From Candidatus Nanopelagicales bacterium (GTDB lineage Bacteria > Actinomycetota > Actinomycetes > Nanopelagicales > Nanopelagicaceae), in assembly GCA_030830475.1 (NCBI GenBank), contig JAURMX010000060.1:1-62197 (forward strand): 62,197 bases of DNA. The letters are read 5' to 3'. Each line of letters opens with the position of its first letter. Position 1 is the stretch's first letter. Made by a program: the position numbers and the translations under genes. Positions 1 through 8,004 of the stretch are shown here, piece by piece. The notes beneath the pieces were generated by a model that saw nothing but the letters and a program-made list of their open reading frames with translations, did not search any database and had not been told where the DNA came from.

Positions 1-1870
1 CAATAATTAAATCGGTAAAGCTTTGTGGAGCGAACTTCCCCACCAACTCTCGCTGACCTGGACTTTCAATCTGAAATAAACCCAATGTCTTGGTTGATTG
101 AATAAGTTCGAAGGTTTTTGGATCATCTAGTGGAATAGCATCTAAATCAAGGGAAAGATTGGCACTCCTTTTCAGCTCAGATACTGAGTAAGCCAAAGCT
201 GATTGCATTCTAACTCCGAGAATATCTAGCTTTAATAGCCCAATAGCTTCTACATCATCCTTATCCCACTGCACCATTGGGTAGTTGCTGGCATTTATTT
301 CTATTGGGGCGCGATCATAAAGACCGATATCTGAGATAACTACGGCGCAAGGATGCATCGCCAAGTTTCGTGGCAAGCCATCTAATCTTTCAGCTAGGCC
401 AATTGCCATCTTCCAAGTTCCAGATGTCAGATTAAGGTTTTTTAACTCTGGCAGATTTTCTAAAGCCTGAGAGATATTTCGAGCTCGAATATGAGGCAGT
501 GATTTTGCTACTAAATCTATCTCCATCGGTGGCAGTGATAGCGCCGCACCTACATCTCGAATCGCATGACGGGCTCGATACTTATCAAACATCGCAACTG
601 TAGCGCAGCGTTGTTGGTAACTCTCAAAGACTTGATCATAAATCTCTAATCTGCGAGCTGATTCAACATCTATATCTATATCTGGCAGCGCCTTACGAAG
701 TGGTGAGCAGAACCGCTCCATTAATAGACCCAGAGATAAAGGCTCGACACCAGAAATCCCTAAAAGATGGCAGACCAAAGATCCGGCGCCACTACCTCGA
801 GCCGCCACTCGGATTCCACTATTTCGCGCTCTATCAGTTATATCTGCAACTGTTAAAAAATAAGATTCATAACCCAAGCTAGCGATGATGGAGAGCTCTT
901 TATTTAAACGCTCCTCTACCTCTGAACTCAAACCACCATAACGCCAATTAACCCCAGCATAGGCTCGACTCTGGAGCTGTGCGGTTAGCTCTAGTTGAGA
1001 TTTAGCGCCCACAACATCTGGTTCGGGAAGGTGGATAGAGCCTAAGCCGATATCTGACTGTGGCGATAAAACCGCACGCTCAGCCCACTCTGTTGTGGTT
1101 TTTAATAACTGCTTTGCATTTCTTTCTCCAGCAGCAGCTGCGATTTTATCGGCAATAAAAATCATTTCATCTGAGTTTTTCAAAAAAGCTTCTGCGTTTT
1201 TACGTTCTACAACTTTTTTATGTAGGGGCAGTAAGTTGCGAGTTGCATCTAATACATCAGCTATCGGAGCGTCTTCCCTGCTTTTCATCCTTACCGCGTT
1301 GGTTAAAACCGCCGGCAAATCATTATCTCGAGCAAAGTTAAGCATGCGGGCAGCATGGGTAGTGGATTTTGGACCATCACCATAAATCAAATGGGAAACA
1401 CATTCGATACTTTGGTCTAGAAATAAATCTCGAGCAGAGTTAAAAATTAACAAAGCTTTGTCATAACGTCTCGAGGTTAAAGCCCGGGAAATCTCTGAAT
1501 CTGGACCATGTAAAGCTAATAAGTTTTGAGTGTAGTTTGAGTTTTGTTTTAAAAAGTTAAGATCACAAGGAGCGCCATAATTCTTAAGTTGGGTAACAAC
1601 CCTGACTAAAGATGACCAGCCTTTGCCTGGTGTGGCCAGCAGGGTGATTCGAGTTTGATTTGCATATGAGATATCGACCCCGATTATTGGAGATATTTGA
1701 TTTTCCAAACAGCTTTGAGTGAATCTAATAGCACCGGATAAACCATCGCGATCAGTTAAAGCCATGGAGCGCATGCCAAAATCTCTTGCTTTAGCTACTA
1801 ATGCGTCAGGCAAAGTGGTGCCATATTTAAATGAGAAACCACTAGCTACATGTAGATGGGTGAAGCTCAT
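1..1870 (-). CDS. dnaE2: DnaE2-type error-prone DNA polymerase III alpha subunit, 3' end missing
   Basis: The reading frame begins with ATG at 1870 and stays open to the window edge (about 623 codons), so the C-terminal part is not visible. The N-terminus (MSFTHLHVASGFSFKYG) is a PHP domain that keeps the first HxH, but the usual TDHDG motif reads TDRDG, so some PHP metal ligands look lost. The polymerase core shows ARGSGAGSLVCHLLGISG followed by PDIDIDVESARR, which supplies the catalytic aspartates. This wording fits the non-replicative DnaE class of actinobacteria, which performs damage-induced mutagenic translesion synthesis, better than replicative DnaE1. It lies 12 bases downstream of the DUF6504 gene, apparently in one transcript behind a LexA box. 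ImuA and ImuB, its usual partners, are not encoded directly upstream. Confidence 0.9.
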   Translation of the reverse strand, partial: MSFTHLHVASGFSFKYGTTLPDALVAKARDFGMRSMALTDRDGLSGAIRFTQSCLENQISPIIGVDISYANQTRITLLATPGKGWSSLVRVVTQLKNYGAPCDLNFLKQNSNYTQNLLALHGPDSEISRALTSRRYDKALLIFNSARDLFLDQSIECVSHLIYGDGPKSTTHAARMLNFARDNDLPAVLTNAVRMKSREDAPIADVLDATRNLLPLHKKVVERKNAEAFLKNSDEMIFIADKIAAAAGERNAKQLLKTTTEWAERAVLSPQSDIGLGSIHLPEPDVVGAKSQLELTAQLQSRAYAGVNWRYGGLSSEVEERLNKELSIIASLGYESYFLTVADITDRARNSGIRVAARGSGAGSLVCHLLGISGVEPLSLGLLMERFCSPLRKALPDIDIDVESARRLEIYDQVFESYQQRCATVAMFDKYRARHAIRDVGAALSLPPMEIDLVAKSLPHIRARNISQALENLPELKNLNLTSGTWKMAIGLAERLDGLPRNLAMHPCAVVISDIGLYDRAPIEINASNYPMVQWDKDDVEAIGLLKLDILGVRMQSALAYSVSELKRSANLSLDLDAIPLDDPKTFELIQSTKTLGLFQIESPGQRELVGKFAPQSFTDLII

Positions 1871-1882
1871 GATCTTTAACTT

Positions 1883-2158
1883 TTAAGCCGGGCGTGAGGT
1901 GGGACGAATCCGCCATAAACCAACGCCCTCTTCACGCTCTATCTCAAAGGTCTTCATCGCCCCGATTGGAGCCGCCTCAACTCGCCAGAGAATCCGAGAT
2001 CCATCATCGGGACGGAATAAGCCATCACTGGCCCGATTCCACCAGCCGCCCGACTCCCGCCAAGAGGAGAGGACTGTGTGTATGCGAAAACGCTGCCCGT
2101 TGTGGACAAACTCGATGGGCTCGCCGCCAGCTAGGTATATTTCAGATTTTTCGAACAT
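1883..2158 (-). CDS. DUF6504 family protein, SOS-linked
   Basis: This 91-residue protein has the DUF6504 pattern: a PIEFVHNGQRFRIHTVLSSW stretch, then WWNRA, and an arginine-rich end (LWRIRPTSRP). The family is small, has no assigned biochemical role, and is regularly encoded next to ImuB or DnaE2 genes in actinobacteria. Here it is the first gene of a two-gene unit with dnaE2. The ATG at 2158 lies inside the GAAC-N4-GTTC operator, so either the message is nearly leaderless or translation starts at a later codon. The domain itself starts only around residue 12, so a later start is possible. Function beyond the association with error-prone repair is unknown. Confidence 0.75.
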   Translation of the reverse strand: MFEKSEIYLAGGEPIEFVHNGQRFRIHTVLSSWRESGGWWNRASDGLFRPDDGSRILWRVEAAPIGAMKTFEIEREEGVGLWRIRPTSRPA

Positions 2159-2164
2159 TTGTTC
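2153..2164 (-). promoter_or_regulatory. LexA operator (SOS box) of the DUF6504-dnaE2 unit
   Basis: GAACATTTGTTC matches the actinobacterial SOS consensus GAAC-N4-GTTC perfectly, inside the extended palindrome TTCGAACATTTGTTCGAA. It overlaps the annotated ATG of the DUF6504 gene. A LexA gene with similar boxes lies at the other end of the window. Confidence 0.85.
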
Positions 2165-2266
2165 GAACCTTAGCGGCCCGCCCTGACATAGACAACTCCC
2201 GGCTCTTTACAGAGTAGACACGCGTCTGTCACCAAACCGTCACCCAGTTCATGCCAGTATCCGTCC

Positions 2267-4276
2267 GTGATCACACATACCTCTCAAGCGCAGACCCAGG
2301 GCAAATCCCTCCGCCTGCGTATCTCTGCTGTTGCCAGCGCTCTAGCGCTAGCAACCTCCGCATTAGTGGTGCTCACTTCCCCGCAGGTCACTGCAAATAC
2401 CTACGCAGTACCTGCAGCTCCAGTCATTAAGAAGGCATACCTAACATCAAACGGTGTTCGAGTTGTCTTCGACAAAGTTATTGCATCACCTGCAGTCAAT
2501 GCATATGTAGTTTCTGGCGGAGAAGGCTCCTGCCCAATCACTTTGCCAGCAACAACTACCGGTGTTGTTACTCTGCCAGTAATTGAAGGTCAAACCAGCG
2601 CAACCATCTCAGTTAAAGCTGTCAATGCGTATGGTTTCTCCAAAGCTGCAACTTGGAGTAAGACATTTAGTGCAACGGATCTTTCTGGTGTGTCAAAGAG
2701 CTCTTGGAAAGCAGTTCAACTTCTACAGCTAAGCGATTTCCATGGTGCAATTGAAGGAACATCTTCCAATGCTGGTACCGCTCTATTGATGAGCGCCTTT
2801 GCCGCCGAGCGCGCAAAGAATCCAGCGACTTTTACCATGTCATCAGGTGACAACTTTGGCGCAGCTCCCCCAATCTCAAGTCAGTTTGAAGAGATGCCAA
2901 CTGTGGAGTCGATGAACCTATTGAAGTTTGATGTTTCAGGATTCGGAAACCATGAACATGATCGCAACTTGGCACATGTACAAAAAGTTATTGCCGCCTC
3001 TGACTTCCAGTGGGTTGCCTCTAACTACAGCTCCCTAGAGCCACTACAAAGTGGTGCTAAGGCAGCCAAGGCTTTCCACATTGTCGAGCGTGACGGTGTA
3101 AGTGTTGGATTTGTCGCTGCAAATACCGATGAAACTAAGGAGCAAATCTTCCCTGGAAACCTAACTTCCAATGGAAAAGATCTAGTCATCTCTGGAAATG
3201 TGAATGGCGTAAATGCAGCAATCAAGCAGGCAAAAGCTGCTGGAGCAGATTTTGTCGTTGCGCTTCTTCATCAAGGTTGGCAAGAAAACCGCGATGGCGA
3301 AGCTAAGGGTAAATTGATTGATTTAGCTCAGCAGATTAAGGGCGCAACGGTGGTATTTGGCGGTCATAGTCACCAGACTTACAACTCAGCTCTAGCCGGA
3401 AATGCAGCGGTAAATGGCGCACTTGTTGCCATGGTTCGCAATGCGGGCCAGGAGTACAACAGAGTGAATGTATGTCTTGATGGTTCAGGTCGAGTTCGTG
3501 GTTCAAGTGTTGATGTTGTTCTACGTTCTACATTTGCTTCATTAACTCCAAATGCGGAAGGTGCAGCGTTGGTCAAGAAGTACAAGGACCAACTAACTTC
3601 TAAACTTGATGTGAAGATTGGTTCAGTTAATGGAATCTTTGCTCAAGGTGGATCTCCTCAGGTACAGCGTGCCGGTGAAGCTGCCATTGGTAACTTCACT
3701 GCAGATGCAATGCGCAAGAAGTACTCCACTGATTTCGCTTACATAAATGGTGGCGGAATCCGCGATAAGTTCCCAGCTTCCACTTACGTACCTGCTGACA
3801 AGAGCTTCAACCGTCCAGGTGCCGACAAGGTTGCTCCATACGATGTAACACTGGGTGATGCTCTCGCTGTTTATCCATTTGGAAATACGGTTGGAGTTTC
3901 AGTTATCACTGGTGAAAATCTCTGGAAGGCACTAGAAAACGGCGTCAGCAACTGGCCAGGCGATGGTCGCTTCCCACAGATCTCCGGATTCAAGTTCAGC
4001 TTTGATACCTCAAAGCCAGTTGGCTCTCGAGTTCAGAGTGTGACCTTGCCAAATGGAACAGCGATTGCAAAGGACTCCCAGGAGTACACCGTTGCAGTTC
4101 CTGACTTCATGATTTACGGCGGAGATGGTTATGTCGGCTTCTTTACCCCTTCAAAGGCCAAACTACGTGGACTACTCGTAGATGTATTCATTGAAGCGGT
4201 ACAAGAGGCATCAGCTGGCGGCAAGGCGATTCAAATCCCTGCCCTAGATGGACGTATCACCAAAGTAAATCCTTAA
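2267..4276 (+). CDS. Secreted 5'-nucleotidase / UshA-like metallophosphoesterase
   Basis: This 669-residue exported enzyme probably strips phosphate from extracellular nucleotides. A positively charged start followed by a long hydrophobic alanine-rich segment (about residues 20-43) is a signal peptide. Residues about 50-140 look like a fibronectin-III-like domain. The calcineurin-type phosphoesterase domain carries LSDFHG (about 155), GNHEHD (about 227) and GGHSH (about 365). The C-terminal 5'-nucleotidase domain carries INGGGIRDKFP (about 493) and later YGGDGY. The start is GTG at 2267; the ATG at 2251 is in another frame. No cell-wall anchor motif is visible at the C-terminus. A strong terminator follows, so this is a single-gene unit. 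In a planktonic bacterium a phosphorus or nucleoside scavenging role is likely. Confidence 0.88.
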   Translation: MITHTSQAQTQGKSLRLRISAVASALALATSALVVLTSPQVTANTYAVPAAPVIKKAYLTSNGVRVVFDKVIASPAVNAYVVSGGEGSCPITLPATTTGVVTLPVIEGQTSATISVKAVNAYGFSKAATWSKTFSATDLSGVSKSSWKAVQLLQLSDFHGAIEGTSSNAGTALLMSAFAAERAKNPATFTMSSGDNFGAAPPISSQFEEMPTVESMNLLKFDVSGFGNHEHDRNLAHVQKVIAASDFQWVASNYSSLEPLQSGAKAAKAFHIVERDGVSVGFVAANTDETKEQIFPGNLTSNGKDLVISGNVNGVNAAIKQAKAAGADFVVALLHQGWQENRDGEAKGKLIDLAQQIKGATVVFGGHSHQTYNSALAGNAAVNGALVAMVRNAGQEYNRVNVCLDGSGRVRGSSVDVVLRSTFASLTPNAEGAALVKKYKDQLTSKLDVKIGSVNGIFAQGGSPQVQRAGEAAIGNFTADAMRKKYSTDFAYINGGGIRDKFPASTYVPADKSFNRPGADKVAPYDVTLGDALAVYPFGNTVGVSVITGENLWKALENGVSNWPGDGRFPQISGFKFSFDTSKPVGSRVQSVTLPNGTAIAKDSQEYTVAVPDFMIYGGDGYVGFFTPSKAKLRGLLVDVFIEAVQEASAGGKAIQIPALDGRITKVNP

Positions 4277-4292
4277 ATAATAGGGTTAGCGC

Positions 4293-4327
4293 AAAACCGC
4301 GCTCGGCTTCGGTCGGGCGCGGTTTTT
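4293..4327 (+). terminator. Rho-independent terminator after the nucleotidase gene
   Basis: AAAACCGCGC (4293-4302) pairs with GCGCGGTTTT (4317-4326) around a short GC-rich loop and leads into a T-run. It begins 16 bases after the stop codon. The stem is symmetrical enough to work in both directions, but only the plus strand needs it. Confidence 0.85.
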
Positions 4328-4351
4328 ATTTGCCTCGACATGCTGATTTAG

Positions 4352-4380
4352 TTGAAATTTCAATAAAATTGGTTTACTCT
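4352..4380 (+). promoter_or_regulatory. Probable sigma-70 promoter for the DoxX gene
   Basis: TTGAAA at 4352-4357 and TACTCT at 4375-4380 are spaced by 17 bases and lie 34 bases upstream of the DoxX start, between a terminator and the gene. The -10 fits TANNNT but is not a strong match. Confidence 0.45.
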
Positions 4381-4414
4381 TCAACTAAATCATGCCCCAC
4401 TATGAAAGGAAAAT

Positions 4415-4828
4415 ATGGATATCCTCCTCGTGCTTGGTCGTGTGCTTTTTGCACTGATCTTTATCAACTCAGGTATCGCACACCTAACCAAACTTCAGGC
4501 CATGACAGGCTATGCGCAATATAAGAAGGTCCCTGCAGCCAAACTCTCAGTGATTGTTACTGGATTAATGCTCATCATTGGCGGACTATATGTTGCACTT
4601 GGAGTTTATGCAGATCTAGGCGCGTTGCTCCTAGCTATCTTCCTCGTTGCATCAGCCTTCCTAATGCACAACTTCTGGACTATCCAGGATGATCAGGCGA
4701 AGCAGGGTGAAACCATCAACTTCTTTAAGAATCTCTCTCTCGCAGGAGCTGCACTAATCATTTTCGTCATGGTTGGCAGCGGCGTCGACTTCGGTCCATC
4801 CATTACTGAAGGGTTGTTCAACCTCTAA
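4415..4828 (+). CDS. DoxX family membrane protein
   Basis: This 137-residue protein has about four hydrophobic segments and the DoxX start pattern (GRVLFALIFINSGIAHL, then GYAQYKKVP). The later motif NFWTIQDD, after a helix, is also typical of the family. DoxX proteins are small inner-membrane proteins; some members are subunits of thiosulfate:quinone oxidoreductase or take part in thiol and redox stress complexes, but most have no assigned role. A GAAAGG ribosome-binding site precedes the ATG. It stands alone between two terminators, so it is not cotranscribed with the TauE/ArsC operon that follows. Substrate unknown. Confidence 0.8.
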   Translation: MDILLVLGRVLFALIFINSGIAHLTKLQAMTGYAQYKKVPAAKLSVIVTGLMLIIGGLYVALGVYADLGALLLAIFLVASAFLMHNFWTIQDDQAKQGETINFFKNLSLAGAALIIFVMVGSGVDFGPSITEGLFNL

Positions 4829-4860
4829 ACAAATAGTTCACTTCAGGTGAATTTCTAGTT

Positions 4861-4899
4861 AATCCCCTGTGCCAAGTGAAGCGGTACGGGGGATTTTCC
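4861..4899 (+). terminator. Terminator after the DoxX gene
   Basis: AATCCCC (4861-4867) pairs with GGGGATT (4889-4895), followed by TTTTCC. Inner TGTGCC and GGTACG extend the stem imperfectly. Confidence 0.65.
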
Positions 4900-4924
4900 T
4901 TTCCAAAGCGGCTACCTTCGGGTA

Positions 4925-5674
4925 GTGGAGTTACTGCTAGCCGTAATCTGCGGCCTGGGCATCGGCGCGGTCCTGGGTTATGTAGGTGCAGGTGGCTCCA
5001 TGTTGGCCGTTCCGGCGCTCATTTATCTATTTGGTTTAAATCCTGTGCAGGCTACAACCGCATCTCTGTCGGTAGTTTTTATTGGCGCCGCATCTGGCTT
5101 AATGCCCAAGTTCAAAAAGCAAGAGGTCTTGATCAAAGAGGCGCTTATCATTTGGGCCATTGGCTTAACTACAAATTTACTTGGCGCATATCTATTACCC
5201 AGCATTCCTGAGAGATTGGTTCTGACGGGTTTTGCTCTTGTACTTATTACCGCTGGGCTCTCAATGTTAGTCCCCTCGCCCACTGCCTCTACTGAACGAA
5301 AGATTTCACCACTTGCCCTGATCGCCATCTCTTTAGTTATTGGAGCACTTACCGGCTTATTCGGAATTGGTGGCGGATTCTTAGCAATTCCAATTCTCAT
5401 TTTGTTCTACAAAGTAGCGCCGGCAAAGGCCGCTGGTACCTCGCTGTTCATTATCGCCATCAATACCTTGACTGGATTCTTTGCTCATTTCCGGCACTGG
5501 GATGAGGTTAATTGGGCGGTTCCAGCTTTAATGGCCTTGACAGCCCTAGTTGTATCTCGCTTTGCATCGCACCACTCCTCCAAACTCTCGCCAGCCACAC
5601 TGAAGCGAGCCTTTGCGATATTTGTTTTCGCAATTGCTATTTTTACATTAGCCGATACTTGGGTGATCTCATGA
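4925..5674 (+). CDS. TauE/SafE family anion exporter
   Basis: This 249-residue polytopic membrane protein has the duplicated TauE/SafE organisation. The first half contains GYVGAGGSMLAVPALIY and the second half the matching GLFGIGGGFLAIPILI. Family members move sulfite, sulfonates or other small organic and inorganic anions across the cytoplasmic membrane. The start is GTG at 4925. Its stop overlaps the ATG of the aquaporin gene (ATGA), and that gene in turn overlaps arsC, so the three appear translationally coupled. The context suggests an oxyanion-handling role connected with arsenic, but substrate cannot be read from sequence and general sulfite or sulfur export is equally possible. Confidence 0.85.
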   Translation: MELLLAVICGLGIGAVLGYVGAGGSMLAVPALIYLFGLNPVQATTASLSVVFIGAASGLMPKFKKQEVLIKEALIIWAIGLTTNLLGAYLLPSIPERLVLTGFALVLITAGLSMLVPSPTASTERKISPLALIAISLVIGALTGLFGIGGGFLAIPILILFYKVAPAKAAGTSLFIIAINTLTGFFAHFRHWDEVNWAVPALMALTALVVSRFASHHSSKLSPATLKRAFAIFVFAIAIFTLADTWVIS

Positions 5675-6309
5675 AGATAGAGAGGTTTTTCGCCGAGCTT
5701 GTTGGAACTGCAACATTACTCATTGCCGTAGTTGGATCATCCTTCATGGCCAGTCAGCTAACTTCAGATAGCGCCATCGCACTTCTAGTAAATGCTGCTG
5801 TTACAGCGGCAGCGCTTGCGGTATTGATCAAGGTTTTTTCACCAATATCCGGAGCTCATTTCAATCCTGCGGTTTCGCTGGCGGCCGTTGTTTGTAAGCG
5901 GATGCAGCTTAAAGATTTGGTTGGGTATGTTTTGGCCCAGATATCTGGCGCCGTAATTGGAGTAGCACTGGCAAATGCTATGTTTTCGAATTCCTTTTTG
6001 GTGCTCAGTAAAGTAGAGCGTTCTGGCAGTGGACAGGTTATTGGAGAGTTGATTGCAACTCTTGGCCTAGTGTTATTGGCGCTTTCCGCAGATTCTAAGT
6101 CAGCGTGGAAAATTATTCCGCTGTGGATTTTCGGGGCTTACTTCTTTACCGTTTCGACCTCTTTTGCTAACCCAGCTGTTACTGTTTCACGATCATTAAC
6201 AGGGGCACCTGCTGGAATCGCACCATCGTCGGTAACTGTCTTTGTCCTAGTTCAACTAATTACTGCGGTAATTGCTGCATCAATAATGGTAAGAAAGGTT
6301 AGAACATGA
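5671..6309 (+). CDS. MIP-family aquaglyceroporin, probable arsenite channel (AqpS-like)
   Basis: This 212-residue channel protein has six predicted helices and both pore half-helix motifs: HFNPAV (about residue 67) and FANPAVTVSRS (about residue 170). The second NPA is followed by V rather than the usual arginine of water channels, as in the aquaporin group encoded next to arsenic genes. The start chosen is ATG at 5671, overlapping the tauE stop; a longer reading upstream would lie inside tauE in another frame. In Sinorhizobium meliloti AqpS works with ArsC: arsenate is reduced to arsenite, which then leaves down its gradient through the channel. The same pairing here (ATGA overlap with arsC) supports that role. 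Confidence 0.82.
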   Translation: MKIERFFAELVGTATLLIAVVGSSFMASQLTSDSAIALLVNAAVTAAALAVLIKVFSPISGAHFNPAVSLAAVVCKRMQLKDLVGYVLAQISGAVIGVALANAMFSNSFLVLSKVERSGSGQVIGELIATLGLVLLALSADSKSAWKIIPLWIFGAYFFTVSTSFANPAVTVSRSLTGAPAGIAPSSVTVFVLVQLITAVIAASIMVRKVRT

Positions 6310-6701
6310 GCAAAACTTCATCGGTGCTATTTGTCTGTGTTCATAATGCTGGGCGTTCTCAAATGGCGGCCGCTTATTTAAACCATTTTGCCGGAGATTG
6401 GGTTGAGGTACGTTCAGCTGGCTCTGCCCCTGCCGACTCTATTAATCCCGCTGTTGTTGCTGCGATGTTGGAGGAAGGAATTGATATCAGTGCTGAAGTT
6501 CCGAAGGTTCTTTCCGTTAGCGCAGTGGAATCCTCCGATGTCGTCATAACTATGGGCTGCGGAGATGCCTGTCCATTTTTCCCTGGTAAGCGTTATTTGG
6601 ATTGGAAGCTTGATGACCCTGCTGGGCAAGGCGTTGATGCGGTTAGACCTATTCGCAATCAGATAAAAGCGTTGGTTCAAGATTTAATACAAACTCTTTA
6701 A
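6306..6701 (+). CDS. arsC: Arsenate reductase, low-molecular-weight phosphatase fold
   Basis: This 131-residue cytoplasmic enzyme reduces arsenate to arsenite. The phosphatase P-loop CVHNAGRS holds the nucleophile Cys11 and Arg17. The second conserved block TMGCGDACPFFPGKRYLDW gives Cys85 and Cys89 and the substrate-binding region, and DDPAGQ follows. This block resembles actinobacterial ArsC proteins, some of which use mycothiol and mycoredoxin; electron donor type is inferred only. It is the last gene of the TauE-aquaporin-ArsC overlap operon. No ArsR repressor or ArsB/Acr3 pump is visible nearby, so the aquaporin would be the exit route for arsenite. Confidence 0.88.
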   Translation: MSKTSSVLFVCVHNAGRSQMAAAYLNHFAGDWVEVRSAGSAPADSINPAVVAAMLEEGIDISAEVPKVLSVSAVESSDVVITMGCGDACPFFPGKRYLDWKLDDPAGQGVDAVRPIRNQIKALVQDLIQTL

Positions 6702-6722
6702 ACACTCTCTAGACTTTGCGAC

Positions 6723-7211
6723 ATGGATGGCGTCTTAGAAAAAGCTGCAGTTCAACGGGCCAAAGCAGCAATTGCAGTAAGCGGAATGAAAGGTGAGATA
6801 AAACTACTTTCAGATAGCGCCCGCACGGCAGCAGAGGCCGCAGCCGCACTTGGTATCGAGGTTGGTCAAATCGCTTCTTCTTTGGTTTTCAAATTGCCAG
6901 AATCAAAACCACTTCTTGTAATTACATCTGGCGGACATCGGGTAGATACCGAGCTGGTAGCAGAGTTTCTTAAAGTGCCAGCACTGGGTAGAGCAGATGC
7001 GGATTTTGTTAAAGAGATCTCCGGATACTCCGTTGGTGGTGTCGCCCCTATTGGTTGGTTAAATTCTCCGGCAATTACTCTGATTGATTTAGCTTTAGAT
7101 AACTATTCGGAAATCTGGGCCGCCGCAGGTCATCCGCATACTGTATTTCCAACCTCATTTGCTGAATTAATGAAGGCTGCCCATGCGACTCCGGCGAAAG
7201 TTGGCCACTGA
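6723..7211 (+). CDS. YbaK/EbsC family aminoacyl-tRNA deacylase
   Basis: This 162-residue protein matches the YbaK/ProX-type editing domain: ASSLVFKL, then ITSGGHRVD and SGYSVGGVAPIGW. Such free-standing domains hydrolyse mischarged tRNA (for example Cys-tRNA(Pro) or Ala-tRNA(Pro)) in the cytoplasm. Which tRNA this one edits cannot be decided by eye. It begins 21 bases after arsC and its 3' end overlaps the start of the next gene by 29 bases, so it is probably transcribed with its neighbours. Length is normal for the family. Confidence 0.85.
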   Translation: MDGVLEKAAVQRAKAAIAVSGMKGEIKLLSDSARTAAEAAAALGIEVGQIASSLVFKLPESKPLLVITSGGHRVDTELVAEFLKVPALGRADADFVKEISGYSVGGVAPIGWLNSPAITLIDLALDNYSEIWAAAGHPHTVFPTSFAELMKAAHATPAKVGH

Positions 7212-8004
7212 ATTGGAATCATTGCATTGCGAGATTTCCGGAAGTGGTGAGCCACTGGTTTTGATTCATGGCTTAGGTTCTGCAAGTACGGTATGGAAAC
7301 CAGTTCGTACTCTTCTAAACCAAAACTTTCAAGTAATTTCAGTTGATCTTCCAGGGCACGGTAAGAGTTCTTACGCAAAAGGTCAGCCCATGGATCCACA
7401 TTCTCTTGCAGGCTATGTTTTAGATAAATTAAATTCAATTCAGATTGACACTTTCCACCTATCAGGAAACTCACTCGGTGGTTGGGTTGCCATGGAAATG
7501 GCCAGCTCGGCGCCAGATCGTGTTCTTTCTTTGACGGGATTAGCTCCCGCTGGATTGTGGCTAAACCCTTACAACGCGCGTTATCCAGGCACCGCACTAG
7601 CACGGTTTCTGGCGCGCAATACTGCAAAGTTGGCGCCAACCGCGTTGCACTTTGAAACCGCTCGAAAGTTGGGTTTTTCAGATGTTTCACCACGTTGGCG
7701 AGAGTTAAGTTATGAAACCTGTCTGGATGCGACACTTGCGATAGCTGGAGCTGAGGGATATTACCCGGCATGGGATGGAATGTTGATGAAAAGGTTTGAT
7801 AGTTATATCCCCGAGTCAATTCCTGTAACAATAATTTTTGGTGACAGCGATAAGACTTTACCTGCGACTACCTGTCAGGAACGGTCAATCGCTCCTGCAC
7901 ATGCCAAGTGGATAATTTTCTCCGAAACTGGTCATGCTCCCATGTGGGACTCACCTCTTGATGTGGTGCATGAGATCAAGAAGGCTGCGGAGTTGGCGAA
8001 GTGA
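7183..8004 (+). CDS. Alpha/beta-hydrolase fold protein
   Basis: This 273-residue protein has the classical hydrolase layout: LIHGLGSAS oxyanion region (about residues 26-34), DLPGHGKSS, the nucleophile elbow GNSLGGW with Ser97, and a late GHAPMWDSP that carries the catalytic histidine. A VTIIFGDSDKTL segment holds the acid. No signal peptide is visible. It overlaps the YbaK gene by 29 bases upstream and the crtA-like gene by 4 bases (GTGA) downstream. Because it is translationally coupled to the carotenoid gene, it may act on a carotenoid ester or glycolipid, but the fold alone does not reveal a substrate. Confidence 0.8.
   Translation: MRLRRKLATELESLHCEISGSGEPLVLIHGLGSASTVWKPVRTLLNQNFQVISVDLPGHGKSSYAKGQPMDPHSLAGYVLDKLNSIQIDTFHLSGNSLGGWVAMEMASSAPDRVLSLTGLAPAGLWLNPYNARYPGTALARFLARNTAKLAPTALHFETARKLGFSDVSPRWRELSYETCLDATLAIAGAEGYYPAWDGMLMKRFDSYIPESIPVTIIFGDSDKTLPATTCQERSIAPAHAKWIIFSETGHAPMWDSPLDVVHEIKKAAELAK

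Noticed and set aside
7130-7831. Long antisense reading frame of 233 codons
   Set aside because: It is the shadow of the alpha/beta hydrolase gene and shows no protein-family features.
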